Positions 43,380 to 52,901 of a stretch of 64,000 nt of DNA are shown here, piece after piece. This DNA is from Serratia rhizosphaerae (GTDB lineage: Bacteria > Pseudomonadota > Gammaproteobacteria > Enterobacterales > Enterobacteriaceae). Every line of letters begins with the position of its first letter. Position 1 is the first letter of the stretch. A program made the position numbers and the translations under genes. The notes under the pieces are model-generated. The model was not told the origin of the DNA. It saw only the letters and a list, made by a program, of their open reading frames with translations, and did not search any database. Location of the stretch: contig NZ_CP041764.1 of assembly GCF_009817885.1 (NCBI RefSeq), positions 3,782,001 through 3,846,000 of the forward strand. The letters are read 5' to 3'.

Positions 43380-45245
43380 ATGGAGATTCGCTCGACTCTC
43401 TATTGTGACTGGACATTGAATATGGCGTCTCACGCAGAAAATACGTGCGTTCCCGCAGCATTGGCTAACGCGGGTGCGAAAGCAGGCGGCTTCCCGACCG
43501 TCGCTAAACCCGCGCTACACGGTAATAATGCCGACGTCATTATCCAGGCGCTCGCCGAGCGCGGCATTCAGCATATCTTTTTGGTGCCGGGCAAACTGAT
43601 CTATCCATTGATTAAGTCTATTGACGATTCTGCGATCGCCGGGATCGTTGCTGCCCATGAAACCGCCTGCGGCTTTATGGCCGACGGCTATGCGCGCGCC
43701 AGCGGCAACTTCGGCGTTTGTCTGGGTATCTCCGGACCGGGCACCATGAACTTCCTGCCGGCGATGGCGGCGGCGCAGGCGGATAAAATTCCGGTGATGT
43801 ATCTGGCCGGCGGCATTGCCACGCACCATGAAGCGCAGGGCGCGTTCCAGGACGGCAGCAACAGCGGCATCGATGAGCTGACCATTGTCAAACCCCTGTT
43901 GACCAACGCCATCGAGGTAAAGCAGGCGCATACGCTGCGGCACGAGCTGCGCCGCAGCCTGTCATGCCTGAACGGCCAGCGGAAAGGGCGCACCTATCTG
44001 AGCGTGCCGGTCGATATACAAAAGCGTCCTGCGCCGGAGTCGCCGACGCCGGGCGCGTTGCGTCGCCGTGAAACGGCGATTGATCTGGCGGCGCTGGACG
44101 CGGTGCTGGATGATTATCTGTTGCGTGGCCTGAATATCGCCTGCCTGGCCGGCAGCCGGGTGAATAATCCGCAGGACGCCGATTTGCTGCGTCAGGTGGC
44201 GGAGAAATATCATTTACCGGTTGCCACCACGCTGGCGGGGAAAGGGGCGTTTCCTGAGGGGCACCCGCTGGCGCTGGGCCTGTACGGCTTTGCCGGCCAT
44301 ACCCGGGCGGTGGAAACCATCAATGGCGACGACGTCGATGTGCTGCTGGTGTTGGGGTGCGATCTCAATCAGCGTGACAGCCTGAACTGGCATCCGAAAC
44401 TGCACGGCACCAAAACGTTGGTGGTGATTGATGAAGATTTCGATCAAGTCAGCTCGCACTATCAGCCGGACGTGCAGATTTTCTCCAGCCTGAGCGCTTC
44501 GCTGCGGCATCTGCTGACGGTGGTTAACGCTGATGATCCGCATCTTGCCTGCGTCAATAAGCTGCGTAATCAGTGGATTGAATACGTCAGCCAGTTGCCG
44601 CTTGAGCAGCGTCAGCCGGACCGGACGGCGCGCATGATGGCGGGGGAAAAACATCTGTATCCCGGCGAGGTGATTGAGCATTTGCGCTGCCGCACCGCGG
44701 CAGACGCCAATGTGGTCGTGGACTCCGGGGCGCATCGTATCTTTATGGCTCACCATTGGCAAAGCAACGGCGTTGGCGATTATCATACCTCCAGCGCGCT
44801 GGCACCGATGGGCTGGGCGATTTGCGCCGGGATTGGCATTAAGCTGGCGGCGCCGCAGCGCGACTGTCTGGTGGTGACCGGCGACGGCTGTATGCTGATG
44901 CACGGGATGGAGATACAGACCGCCGCCCGCTACCGTCTGAAAATGACGTTTTTGGTGATGAATAACTGCGCGCATGGCGCGATGCATATCGACACGTTAC
45001 AGCAGAGCGGCGTAGGAGAGGCGTACACCGCGCTGCCGTCGCACGACTGGCGGGCGTTTGCCGGCAGTCTGGGCGTGGCTGCCGCCAGGGCCGCCACGCT
45101 GGCCGAGCTGGATGACGCACTGGCCGCCGCCGCGGCGCATGACGGACCGTATCTGATTGAAATGATGGTAGGAAACCATCGGGCGCCCAATCGTTACTAT
45201 GCCGAGAGCGTTGCTGAATATGAGCAGCGTATCCGGGAACAATGA
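43380..45245 (+). CDS. ThDP-dependent enzyme, acetolactate-synthase-like
   Basis: 621 residues with the three domains of the acetohydroxyacid synthase/pyruvate oxidase family: PYR (about 49-215), a central Rossmann-like domain (about 240-385) and PP (about 425-600). The activating Glu is E94 (AAHETACG). The metal/ThDP motif runs from GDG at 501-503 to NN at 528-529. GISGPGTMN and AFQD match acetolactate-synthase blocks. An N-terminal stretch of about 48 residues is extra; an ATG at 43422 is an alternative start and neither has a strong ribosome-binding site. No small regulatory subunit is adjacent, arguing against a biosynthetic IlvB role. The cupin and DMT genes follow. Substrate unknown. 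Confidence 0.85.
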   Translation: MEIRSTLYCDWTLNMASHAENTCVPAALANAGAKAGGFPTVAKPALHGNNADVIIQALAERGIQHIFLVPGKLIYPLIKSIDDSAIAGIVAAHETACGFMADGYARASGNFGVCLGISGPGTMNFLPAMAAAQADKIPVMYLAGGIATHHEAQGAFQDGSNSGIDELTIVKPLLTNAIEVKQAHTLRHELRRSLSCLNGQRKGRTYLSVPVDIQKRPAPESPTPGALRRRETAIDLAALDAVLDDYLLRGLNIACLAGSRVNNPQDADLLRQVAEKYHLPVATTLAGKGAFPEGHPLALGLYGFAGHTRAVETINGDDVDVLLVLGCDLNQRDSLNWHPKLHGTKTLVVIDEDFDQVSSHYQPDVQIFSSLSASLRHLLTVVNADDPHLACVNKLRNQWIEYVSQLPLEQRQPDRTARMMAGEKHLYPGEVIEHLRCRTAADANVVVDSGAHRIFMAHHWQSNGVGDYHTSSALAPMGWAICAGIGIKLAAPQRDCLVVTGDGCMLMHGMEIQTAARYRLKMTFLVMNNCAHGAMHIDTLQQSGVGEAYTALPSHDWRAFAGSLGVAAARAATLAELDDALAAAAAHDGPYLIEMMVGNHRAPNRYYAESVAEYEQRIREQ

Positions 45246-45289
45246 TCGGGAGTATTCACGCTGTTTTTATAAGATGCGGAGTGATAACA

Positions 45290-45718
45290 ATGATGTGTCG
45301 TTCGGGCGTTATGGCGGCCATGATGGTGGCCTGTATGAATGCGCTGGCGGAAGAGACCCATGGTGAAGGCATTAATAAAGAGACGTTGCTGAAGACTGAA
45401 AAATCATGGGAAGGGACGCGGTACGGTCATTATCCCGCCGGCGCGCCGCAGATCACCATGCTGAAGGTGACGGTGGAGCCAAATCGGGTGCTGGCCTGGC
45501 ATACGCACCCCTGCATCAGCGCGGTGCACATGACTGCGGGCAGTGTCTCGCTGACGGTGGCGAAGACCGGCGAAAAGAGAACTTTCCGCCAGGGGGATTC
45601 GTTCACCGATACGGTTGACATCGTCCATCAGGGCCAGGCCGGTGCGCAGGGGGCGGAGATGCTGGTGTTTTTTGCCTGTTCGGATAACCGCCCGCTGACC
45701 ATCGCCGAAGCCAAATAA
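45290..45718 (+). CDS. Secreted cupin-domain protein
   Basis: 142 residues from the ATG at 45290, 8 bases after GGAG. The frame is open to an ATG at 45242 overlapping the previous stop, but only the 45290 start gives a clean signal peptide (MMCRSG, hydrophobic core, then ALA|EE at about residue 20). Single cupin barrel with a metal-binding His pair H71/H73 in LAWHTHPCISAVHM and the second motif FRQGDSFTD. Likely exported to the periplasm, which is unusual next to a cytosolic ThDP enzyme. Function unknown. Confidence 0.8.
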   Translation: MMCRSGVMAAMMVACMNALAEETHGEGINKETLLKTEKSWEGTRYGHYPAGAPQITMLKVTVEPNRVLAWHTHPCISAVHMTAGSVSLTVAKTGEKRTFRQGDSFTDTVDIVHQGQAGAQGAEMLVFFACSDNRPLTIAEAK

Positions 45719-45773
45719 TCCATCCCGGCGTATAAGCCGGCGATCTGTCCGACCCGATATTAATGAGGAATTT

Positions 45774-46646
45774 ATGGTTGCGTTATGGATGTTGGTGGCC
45801 AGCGTGTTTTTTGCGCTGATGGGCGCCAGCATAAAACTGGCGTCGGCGAAGGTTGGTTTTTTTGACATTATCTTTTACCGCTCGTTCATCAATGTGCTGA
45901 TTGTCGCGGCGCTGATAAAGATCAAGAATCTCGGCTTCCGCACCCGGCATCTGGGGTTGCATATGAAGCGTGCGGCGATTGGCAATGTGGCGATGTATTG
46001 CGGTTTCTATTCCCTGATTCATTTACCGATCGCCACCGCGACGACGTTGGGTTACACCAACCCGATTTTTCAATCGGTGATTACTTTTGTCACCGCCAAA
46101 GGTCAATTGACCGGCAAACTGCTGTTTTCGGTCCTGCTGGGCTTTGTCGGCATTTTGGTGCTGTTGCGACCGGATATGCCGCACGGCGAGTATGCGGCGA
46201 CGCTGATAGGCCTGTTGTCCGGCCTGCTGACCGCGCTGGCCTATTTTAACGTGGGCAAACTGGTGCGCACCGGTGAGCCGGAACTGCGGGTGGTGTTCTA
46301 TTTTTCTCTGGTCGGCACGCTGGTGGGGTTAGCGATGGCCGGCGCCATCGGCTTTGTCGCGCTGGATGCCATTACCTTACTCAATGTCTGCGCAATTGGC
46401 GTTTTCGGCAGCCTGGGGCAGATTACCATGACGCGCGCTTACGGCAGCGGCAACCCGGTGATTGTCAGCATTCTTTCTTACAGCACGATTATCTTCTCTA
46501 CGCTGCTCGGCTATCTGATCTTTGATGAGAAACAGTCGAATATTGCCGCCGTAGGCATGGCGCTGATTATTCTTTCCGGTGGTCTGGCGATTTTGCGGCG
46601 TGCACCGGTGAAGGTGCGCCGTTCGGCCGCGGCGGCGCAGGATTAA
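45774..46646 (+). CDS. DMT-superfamily (EamA) transporter
   Basis: 290 residues, ten hydrophobic helices in two EamA repeats. TGAGGAA precedes the ATG at 45774. Related carriers mostly export amino acids or small metabolites. It lies 55 bp after the cupin gene in the same direction, so export of the ThDP-enzyme product is the simplest reading (inference). The C-terminal tail VKVRRSAAAAQD is cytosolic and basic. Confidence 0.87.
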   Translation: MVALWMLVASVFFALMGASIKLASAKVGFFDIIFYRSFINVLIVAALIKIKNLGFRTRHLGLHMKRAAIGNVAMYCGFYSLIHLPIATATTLGYTNPIFQSVITFVTAKGQLTGKLLFSVLLGFVGILVLLRPDMPHGEYAATLIGLLSGLLTALAYFNVGKLVRTGEPELRVVFYFSLVGTLVGLAMAGAIGFVALDAITLLNVCAIGVFGSLGQITMTRAYGSGNPVIVSILSYSTIIFSTLLGYLIFDEKQSNIAAVGMALIILSGGLAILRRAPVKVRRSAAAAQD

Positions 46647-47076
46647 GCCCCCCAACGGGACGCGGTCAACGCTGTCCTCATGCCTTGGCGTGCGGTGCTG
46701 CGCGCGCCATTTCACTTTTTCATTTTTTTTACTTTTATTTCTTTCACTTATTTTTAGCATGTAATGCAATAAATAAAGGTAAATTTCATTTATCGCTTAG
46801 TCAATTCTCTTATATCCTTATGCGTAATTTATCCATCGGCAGGGCTAGGTTTATGCGTAACTAACAGTAATAATAGATACTTATAAAGTATTCGTCTGAT
46901 AGCGTACGATAGTCTATGGCTGACAGCCGGTATGCATAATTGAATCACCCTGATGCATTCTTGGCTATTTTTGCGGTTATTCCTGAACGGTATGATAAAC
47001 GCGTTTCCTGATACGTTTTGGTTTTCAGGAGGGTGTGTTTATTTCGGCCATGCGCCGCGAGTTTCAGGAGAAAGAA
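46647..47076. other. AT-rich gap before the MFS gene
   Basis: 430 bp with no credible gene. Strongly AT-rich from about 46700 onward, with runs of T and a small GCAT-GTA-ATGC dyad. It probably contains the promoter of the MFS gene; I see no clear terminator hairpin after the DMT gene. Confidence 0.5.
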
Positions 47077-48315
47077 ATGTCTGACGGAGTGGCCGTAGAA
47101 GAAGCCGCTAAAGTGAAATCGGGTGCGTCGCACTTTGCCATTTTGCTATTTTTGGCGCTGGCGTTAATGTCGGCACTCTTAAATAGCAGTGCGCCGACGC
47201 CGCTGTATCCGCTTTATCAACATGAGTTGGGTTTAACGTCAGTCAGTCTGACTATTATTTATGGCGCTTATGCCGGTGGCGTGCTGATTTCGCTGTTCGG
47301 CGTGGGCAATATGGCCGGCAAAGTACGTGACCTGCGCAGTATGATCGTACCGGCCCTGCTGGTGGTATTAGCCGGCGCGCTGTTGTTTGCCATGGCGGAT
47401 TCATTTGTGATGATGTTCATGGCGCGCCTGTTGGCCGGCATCGGCACCGGTGCTTTAACCGGTGCGGCGAACATTGCGCTGGTGCGCTTCGGGCCTAAAG
47501 ACGGCGGTAAAGTGGCGGCGCTGATTGCTACGCTGTCCTTCACCACCGGCCTGGCGCTGGGGCCGATTTTTAGCGGTCTGGCGTTGCAGACAGGGTTTTA
47601 CACCACGTCACTGCCGTTTATCATTATTATGGCGGTTGCGGCGGTAGCGGCTCTGGGTGTGATGCTGAAGTGGCCGGCGGCGGTGGCGCCGGCGGGAAAT
47701 GCGCAGACCAGCGCGGCGGCACCGGTAAAGAGCTCGTTGGCTGACGGCCTGCGCGCTACCGGCATCAAGTTTTATCTTTGCGCCGGTGCGTTGTTTACCT
47801 GCTGGGCGGTGGCCGCCAGCATTCTGGCGATTGGTCCGAACGTAGCGGAAAAATTGCTGGGTATGCACAGCCGTGGTATGTACGGCTATGTGATTGCGGT
47901 CTATCTGGTGATTGCCGGTATCAGCCAGATTCTGAGCCGCCGGATTAACGCGCGTCACTCGCTGATGTTTGGCTGTCTGGCGCAGGCGCTGTCGGTGGTG
48001 GTGTTTGCCGAAGCGATTCAGATCCACTCGCTGGGTCTGGCCGCTGCCGGAATGGTAATTGCCGGCTATGCTTATGGTGCGATTTTTGTCGGCAGCGCGA
48101 CGCTGGTGAATCTGATTTCACCAAAATCCAGCCATGCGCGACTGATTTCGCTGTTTTATGTGATTGCTTATATCGCCAACTGGGTGCCAATCCTGTTGGG
48201 GGTTGTTATCGACCATGCCAGCCTGCAGCTGGCGGTGAATTTACTGTTTATGGTCAGTGCAGTGGTATGTCTCGTCTTGGGACTGCTGGTGACGCGAGCG
48301 GGGTTCCCGCGCTAA
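47077..48315 (+). CDS. MFS transporter
   Basis: 412 residues from the ATG at 47077, with AGGAG 6 bases upstream; the frame is open upstream to 47035 without support. Twelve hydrophobic helices and a central cytoplasmic linker rich in Ala (about residues 205-225). The loop 2-3 region GKVRDLRSM and RLLAGIGTGALTGAANIALVR are typical of drug/metabolite proton antiporters. Substrate unknown. It follows the ThDP-cupin-DMT genes on the same strand but across a 430-bp gap, so it is probably a separate unit. Confidence 0.87.
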   Translation: MSDGVAVEEAAKVKSGASHFAILLFLALALMSALLNSSAPTPLYPLYQHELGLTSVSLTIIYGAYAGGVLISLFGVGNMAGKVRDLRSMIVPALLVVLAGALLFAMADSFVMMFMARLLAGIGTGALTGAANIALVRFGPKDGGKVAALIATLSFTTGLALGPIFSGLALQTGFYTTSLPFIIIMAVAAVAALGVMLKWPAAVAPAGNAQTSAAAPVKSSLADGLRATGIKFYLCAGALFTCWAVAASILAIGPNVAEKLLGMHSRGMYGYVIAVYLVIAGISQILSRRINARHSLMFGCLAQALSVVVFAEAIQIHSLGLAAAGMVIAGYAYGAIFVGSATLVNLISPKSSHARLISLFYVIAYIANWVPILLGVVIDHASLQLAVNLLFMVSAVVCLVLGLLVTRAGFPR

Positions 48316-48529
48316 ACGTGCGTTAACCGCGTACTGTACGACCGATGATTTCCCTGGTGTTGTTGTGTGTCATTTCCAGCGTGCTTGCACGCTGGTTTTT
48401 TTTTGCCTTTTTCCCGCTGCTGCGCGCCTTGCCATCCGCCGCTTATTACATGCGTTTGCTGATCGCGATCATATACAGCCGGGGGCTTTTCGGTAAACTG
48501 CACGCTTCTTTTTTACCAGGGTCGGTATT

Positions 48530-49021
48530 ATGAATGTACTTGTTGCCATTGCCGTTACCACCGGCATTCTTTCTGGCATCTGGGGCTGGGTTGCGCTCAG
48601 CCTCGGCTTGATTAGCTGGGCGGGCTTTTTGGGCTGCACGGCGTATTTCGCCTGTCCGCAGGGCGGCGTAAAGGGATTGTTGGTCAGCACGCTGACCTGC
48701 TGCAGCGGCGTTTTCTGGGCGATGCTGATTATTCACGGCAGCGCGCTTGAGCCGGCCTGGAGCCTGCTTGGCTATGTGCTGACCGGCGTGGTGGCGTTCC
48801 TGATGTGCATTCAGGCCTGGCAACAGTGGCTTAATTTTGTGCCGGGCACCTTTATCGGCGCCTGTGCCACCTTTGCCGGCGGCGGCGAGTGGCGTCTGGT
48901 GACGCTGTCGCTGCTGGTGGGGTTGCTGTTCGGCTTTGCGATGAAAAACAGCGGCCTTTGGCTGGCGACGCGCGGACGGCGGGCGGCGTTGCCTGCGGCC
49001 TCGACGGCGGGGGATGCCTGA
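48530..49021 (+). CDS. DUF1097 membrane protein
   Basis: 163 residues, about five membrane helices, ending in a basic tail (ATRGRRAALP). Resembles the DUF1097 family (E. coli YcdZ); function unknown. CAGGGTCGG lies ahead of the ATG at 48530. It sits 215 bp after the MFS gene in the same direction. No link to the neighbours can be claimed. Confidence 0.82.
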   Translation: MNVLVAIAVTTGILSGIWGWVALSLGLISWAGFLGCTAYFACPQGGVKGLLVSTLTCCSGVFWAMLIIHGSALEPAWSLLGYVLTGVVAFLMCIQAWQQWLNFVPGTFIGACATFAGGGEWRLVTLSLLVGLLFGFAMKNSGLWLATRGRRAALPAASTAGDA

Positions 49022-49161
49022 ACGGGGGGCGCGTTTGCCGTTATTCGTCTGGCGAGCGCCGGCAATTGTTGTCTATAGTTTAGGGACGGCGAACCTGCTA
49101 TGCCGTACGGATCTCGGCGCGGCGCTGAAATCCGGCGGCGACAACAATGGAGAACGGTGAA

Positions 49162-49473
49162 ATGACAAGATATACGGACGAAAGTCGTACCACCCTTGAT
49201 GACGATCTGCGCATGCTCAGCGATACCCTGCAGGAAGTGTTGGACTATTCGGGCGACCGCGCCGATCAGGCTTATGTGGATATTAAGAGCCATGCGGAGC
49301 AGGCGCTGAAAGAGGTCAAGGCGCGCCTGAGCGGCGCTTCCGAAGGGTATTATGCGCGCGCCAAAGAAGCGGTGCACCGTACCGACGACTATGTGCATGA
49401 TAATCCTTGGCACAGCGTGGGTATTGGCGCGACGATCGGTTTGGTCTTCGGACTCTTGCTGGCCCGGAAATAA
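49162..49473 (+). CDS. elaB: ElaB, tail-anchored ribosome-associated membrane protein
   Basis: 103 residues from the ATG at 49162, where the similarity to E. coli ElaB (100 residues) begins; GGAG lies 9 bases upstream. An ATG at 49147 is possible. DUF883 family: an amphipathic helical body (residues 12-75, LDDDLRMLSDTLQEVL) followed by one C-terminal helix, VGIGATIGLVFGLLLARK. E. coli paralogues YqjD and ElaB anchor to the inner membrane, bind ribosomes in stationary phase and respond to stress. Upstream of menF, as in E. coli. Confidence 0.93.
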   Translation: MTRYTDESRTTLDDDLRMLSDTLQEVLDYSGDRADQAYVDIKSHAEQALKEVKARLSGASEGYYARAKEAVHRTDDYVHDNPWHSVGIGATIGLVFGLLLARK

Positions 49474-49487
49474 ACCGTCGCGCTGAT

Positions 49488-49510
49488 AGGCGGCCGTGCT
49501 GCGGTCGCCT
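49488..49510 (+). terminator. Probable terminator after elaB
   Basis: AGGCGGCCG (49488-49496) and CGGTCGCCT (49502-49510), one G-U pair, followed by the pyrimidine-rich GTTCTCTCTTTCTT. A weak to moderate intrinsic terminator. Confidence 0.6.
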
Positions 49511-49624
49511 GTTCTCTCTTTCTTGCCCGCCCTGTTTCTGCCTTGTCGCCGGACTTTATTTTTCCGACTCTCTCGCGGTTTTACCGTATAATCCCCCACG
49601 TTTTGTTTGGTTAATGAGGTGGCG

Positions 49625-50941
49625 GTGGAACATATCTCAGCCTTGTTGCGGCAGTTGCGTCAGCGGCTGGCGCAGCTTTCCCCGGACGGCAGCGGCTTCC
49701 GGCAGATTTCCCTCCCCGTGAGCGACGTGCTCAGCGACGATGTGCTGGCATGGCTGGCGGCGCAATCCACTTTCCCGCAATTTTACTGGCGCCATCGGGA
49801 TGAGCAGGAAGAGGCGGCGGTGTGCGGCGCGCTGCGGCAGTTCAGTGATGCGGCCGCCGCGCAGGCGTTTATTGCGGCGAACCCTGCGGCGCGCGTCTGG
49901 GGGTTAACGGCGTTTGACGGCCCGTCCTACCTGTTTTTACCACGGCTGACGTGGCTGAGGCGTGATAATCGCACGAGTGTGACGCTTAACCTGTTTACGG
50001 AAGATGCCGCCGCGACGGATGACTGGCTGGCGGCCTTGGCGCCGGTGACGCCGCTCGCGCCGCTGCAGACTGTGGTTGCGGCGGTGGAGCACCGTCCCGA
50101 TGCCGCCGGTTGGATGCAGATGCTGCAGCAGGCGCTGACGGCGATCGCCGCAGGGCGTTTGGATAAGGTGGTGCTGGCGCGCAGCAGCCGGCTTACGCTG
50201 ACGCAGCCGCTGTCCGCCCCCGTGCTGATGGCGGCCAGCCGGCAGGTTAATCATTGCTGCTACCATTTTATGCTGCGCTTTAGCGCGCGTTCGGCCTTCC
50301 TCGGCTCCAGCCCGGAACGGCTCTATCTGCGTGACGGACGACATTTGCTGACCGAGGCGCTGGCCGGCACGGTTGCTAATGACGGCGATGATGTTCGGGC
50401 GCAGCGGCTGGCGCAGTGGTTGCTGGACGATCGGAAGAATCAGCATGAAAACCTGCTGGTGGTGGATGATATTTGCCAGCGCCTGCAGGGCAGCGTCAGC
50501 GCGCTGGACGTGCAGCCGCCGGAAGTGCTGCGTTTACGTAAGGTTCAGCATTTACGTCGTTGCATTACCGGGCAGCTGCAGACGGCGGATGATGCGGATT
50601 GCCTGCAGCGCCTGCAGCCGACGGCGGCGGTTGCCGGCCTGCCGCGCCAGGCGGCGCGGGTATTTATCGCCGCCCATGAGCCGGTGGAGCGCGGTTGGTA
50701 CGCCGGCTGCGCCGGTTATCTGTCCGCCGGGCGCGCTGAGTTTTGCGTTGCGCTGCGTTCCTGCCAGATTGACGACGATAGCCTGCAGCTGTATGCCGGT
50801 GCCGGCATCGTCAGCGGTTCGGATCCGCAGCAGGAGTGGCAGGAGCTGGACAACAAGGCGGCGGCGCTGCGCAGTCTGCTGCCACCAGAGGCAGATGCCG
50901 CTGAATTAACTGCGCGTATATCCCCTAAAGCATCCGAGTGA
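49625..50941 (+). CDS. menF: Isochorismate synthase MenF
   Basis: 438 residues from a GTG at 49625 with TGAGG five bases upstream; a TTG at 49607 would start six codons earlier, and no in-frame ATG is near. Chorismate-binding fold: KVVLARSS, the FLGSSPERLY active-site segment, EALAGT and the AGAGIVSGSDPQQEW C-terminus are all present. Converts chorismate to isochorismate, the entry to menaquinone. The E. coli enzyme is 431 residues. Unlike in E. coli, menF is separated from menD by 286 bp. Confidence 0.95.
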   Translation: MEHISALLRQLRQRLAQLSPDGSGFRQISLPVSDVLSDDVLAWLAAQSTFPQFYWRHRDEQEEAAVCGALRQFSDAAAAQAFIAANPAARVWGLTAFDGPSYLFLPRLTWLRRDNRTSVTLNLFTEDAAATDDWLAALAPVTPLAPLQTVVAAVEHRPDAAGWMQMLQQALTAIAAGRLDKVVLARSSRLTLTQPLSAPVLMAASRQVNHCCYHFMLRFSARSAFLGSSPERLYLRDGRHLLTEALAGTVANDGDDVRAQRLAQWLLDDRKNQHENLLVVDDICQRLQGSVSALDVQPPEVLRLRKVQHLRRCITGQLQTADDADCLQRLQPTAAVAGLPRQAARVFIAAHEPVERGWYAGCAGYLSAGRAEFCVALRSCQIDDDSLQLYAGAGIVSGSDPQQEWQELDNKAAALRSLLPPEADAAELTARISPKASE

Positions 50942-51227
50942 CGGGCAGGCGGCAAGGGAAGGCGTCCCGATGTGTTGACACAGGTAAGTGATGCGGGGGG
51001 CTGAGTGCAGCTAACACGCCTGTAACGGGAAGCATGACGGATATAAATCCCTAAAATTGATCGGCAGAGGGATTTGCCGCATTTCCTGCCATCGGGATAT
51101 TGCGTGTTTTTGCGCTGGCGCAAGAGTTCCCGGGATAACTGCTCATATAATTCTTGTTAATGACTTTTAGTGAATTGGGCCGCGATGGTTATGTTCCCGG
51201 CCGATCGCTGTGACTTGTGAGCCAACT

Positions 51228-52901
51228 ATGTCGACAAGTATTTTTAACCGCCGCTGGGCGGCGTTGTTATTGGAGGCGGTGTCCCGCCACGGCGTGCGGC
51301 ATGTGTGTATTGCGCCAGGCTCACGTTCAACGCCGCTGACGCTGGCGGCGGCCGCCAATCCTGCTTTTATTTGCCATACCCATTTTGATGAACGCGGGCT
51401 GGGCCATCTGGCGCTCGGGCTGGCGAAGGCCGCTCGCGATCCGGTGGCGGTGATCGTCACTTCCGGCACCGCGGCCGCCAACCTGTATCCGGCGCTGATT
51501 GAAGCCGGGCTGACGGGGGAGCGGCTGGTGTTTCTCACCGCCGACCGGCCGCCGGAACTGATCGACTGTGGCGCCAATCAGGCGATTCGCCAGCGCGGCC
51601 TGTACGCTTCCCATCCGACCCTCAGCATCGATTTACCACGGCCAACGCCGGATATCCCCGCCAGTTGGCTGGTTTCTACCGTCGACGATGCGATGGCGCG
51701 GCTGTCGCACGGCGCGCTACATATTAACTGTCCGTTTGCCGAGCCGCTGTATGGCGGTGACGAGCGGCACTATGCCGAGTGGTCTGCGGCGCTGGGCGAC
51801 TGGTGGGTGGGCAGTCAGCCGTGGCTGCGTGAGATGGGGGCGCTTCAGGCACCGCCGCAGCCGGACTGGTTCTTCTGGCGGCAAAAGCGCGGCGTGGTGG
51901 TGGCCGGGCGCATCAGCGCCGAAGAGGGCGCTCAGCTGGCGCAGTGGGCGGCGACGCTGGGCTGGCCGCTGATTGGCGACGTACTGTCGCAGACCGGTCA
52001 GCCGCTGCCCTGTGCCGACCTGTGGCTGGCGCAGCCGCGGGCGCGCCAAGTGCTGGACAATGCGCAGCTGGTGATTCAGTTCGGCGGCAGCCTGACGGGA
52101 AAACGCCTGCTGCAGTGGCAGGCGGACTGCCAACCGGAAGAATATTGGCTGATTGACGCCCTGCCGGGGCGGCTCGATCCGGCGCAGCATTGCGGCCGGC
52201 GTATCTGTACTGCGGTCAGTGACTGGCTGGCGCAGCATCCGGCGCTGCCGCGTGCGCCCTGGGCCGCTGAGTTGCCTGCGTTGGCGCACGACGCGCTCGA
52301 GACGGTGGCGGGCGAAGTTTATCACCATTTCGGCGAAGCGCAGCTGGCGCATCGCCTGCCGGAGTTGTTGCCGCAGAACGGGCAGCTATTTTTGGGCAAC
52401 AGCCTGGTGGTTCGGCTGGTTGACGCGCTGGCGCAGTTGCCTGCCGGCTATCCGGTGTTCAGCAACCGCGGCGCCAGCGGCATCGACGGCCTGATTTCCA
52501 CCGCCGCCGGCATACAGCGCGCCGGCGCCAAACCCACGCTGGCGCTGGTGGGCGATTTATCCGCGCTGTATGACCTGAACTCACTGGCGTTGCTGCGTCA
52601 ATGCTCGGCGCCGACGCTGCTTGTGGTGGTGAATAACAACGGCGGACAAATTTTTTCGCTGCTGCCGACGCCGGAAGAGGAAAGAGAACGTTTTTACTGT
52701 ATGCCGCAGGCGGTGGACTTTAGCCATGCCGCCGCCATGTTCCAGCTGGCGTATGCGCAGGTTAGCGACTGGGAAGCGCTGCAACAGGCGGTTGAGCGCG
52801 GCTGGCGTCATCGCGGCGCGACGCTGATTGAGCTGCAGGTCACGCCTGCCGCGGGGGCGGAAACCTTGCAGCGCCTGCTGGCGCAGATGGCGGCGCGCTG
52901 A
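51228..52901 (+). CDS. menD: SEPHCHC synthase MenD
   Basis: 557 residues from the ATG at 51228 (MSTSIFNRRWAALLLEAVSRHG); a GTG at 51210 is in frame but not conserved. ThDP enzyme joining 2-oxoglutarate to isochorismate. Catalytic-Glu region THFDERGLG, basic GSRSTPLT loop and the C-terminal ThDP motif GDLSALYDLNSLALL...VVNNNGGQIF are intact. Its stop overlaps the menH start by one base (TGATG). Upstream is a 286-bp gap that may hold its own promoter. Confidence 0.97.
   Translation: MSTSIFNRRWAALLLEAVSRHGVRHVCIAPGSRSTPLTLAAAANPAFICHTHFDERGLGHLALGLAKAARDPVAVIVTSGTAAANLYPALIEAGLTGERLVFLTADRPPELIDCGANQAIRQRGLYASHPTLSIDLPRPTPDIPASWLVSTVDDAMARLSHGALHINCPFAEPLYGGDERHYAEWSAALGDWWVGSQPWLREMGALQAPPQPDWFFWRQKRGVVVAGRISAEEGAQLAQWAATLGWPLIGDVLSQTGQPLPCADLWLAQPRARQVLDNAQLVIQFGGSLTGKRLLQWQADCQPEEYWLIDALPGRLDPAQHCGRRICTAVSDWLAQHPALPRAPWAAELPALAHDALETVAGEVYHHFGEAQLAHRLPELLPQNGQLFLGNSLVVRLVDALAQLPAGYPVFSNRGASGIDGLISTAAGIQRAGAKPTLALVGDLSALYDLNSLALLRQCSAPTLLVVVNNNGGQIFSLLPTPEEERERFYCMPQAVDFSHAAAMFQLAYAQVSDWEALQQAVERGWRHRGATLIELQVTPAAGAETLQRLLAQMAAR

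Noticed and set aside
48345..48533. 62-residue frame ahead of the DUF1097 gene
   Set aside because: Atypical composition, no ribosome-binding site, overlaps the DUF1097 start region; likely chance.
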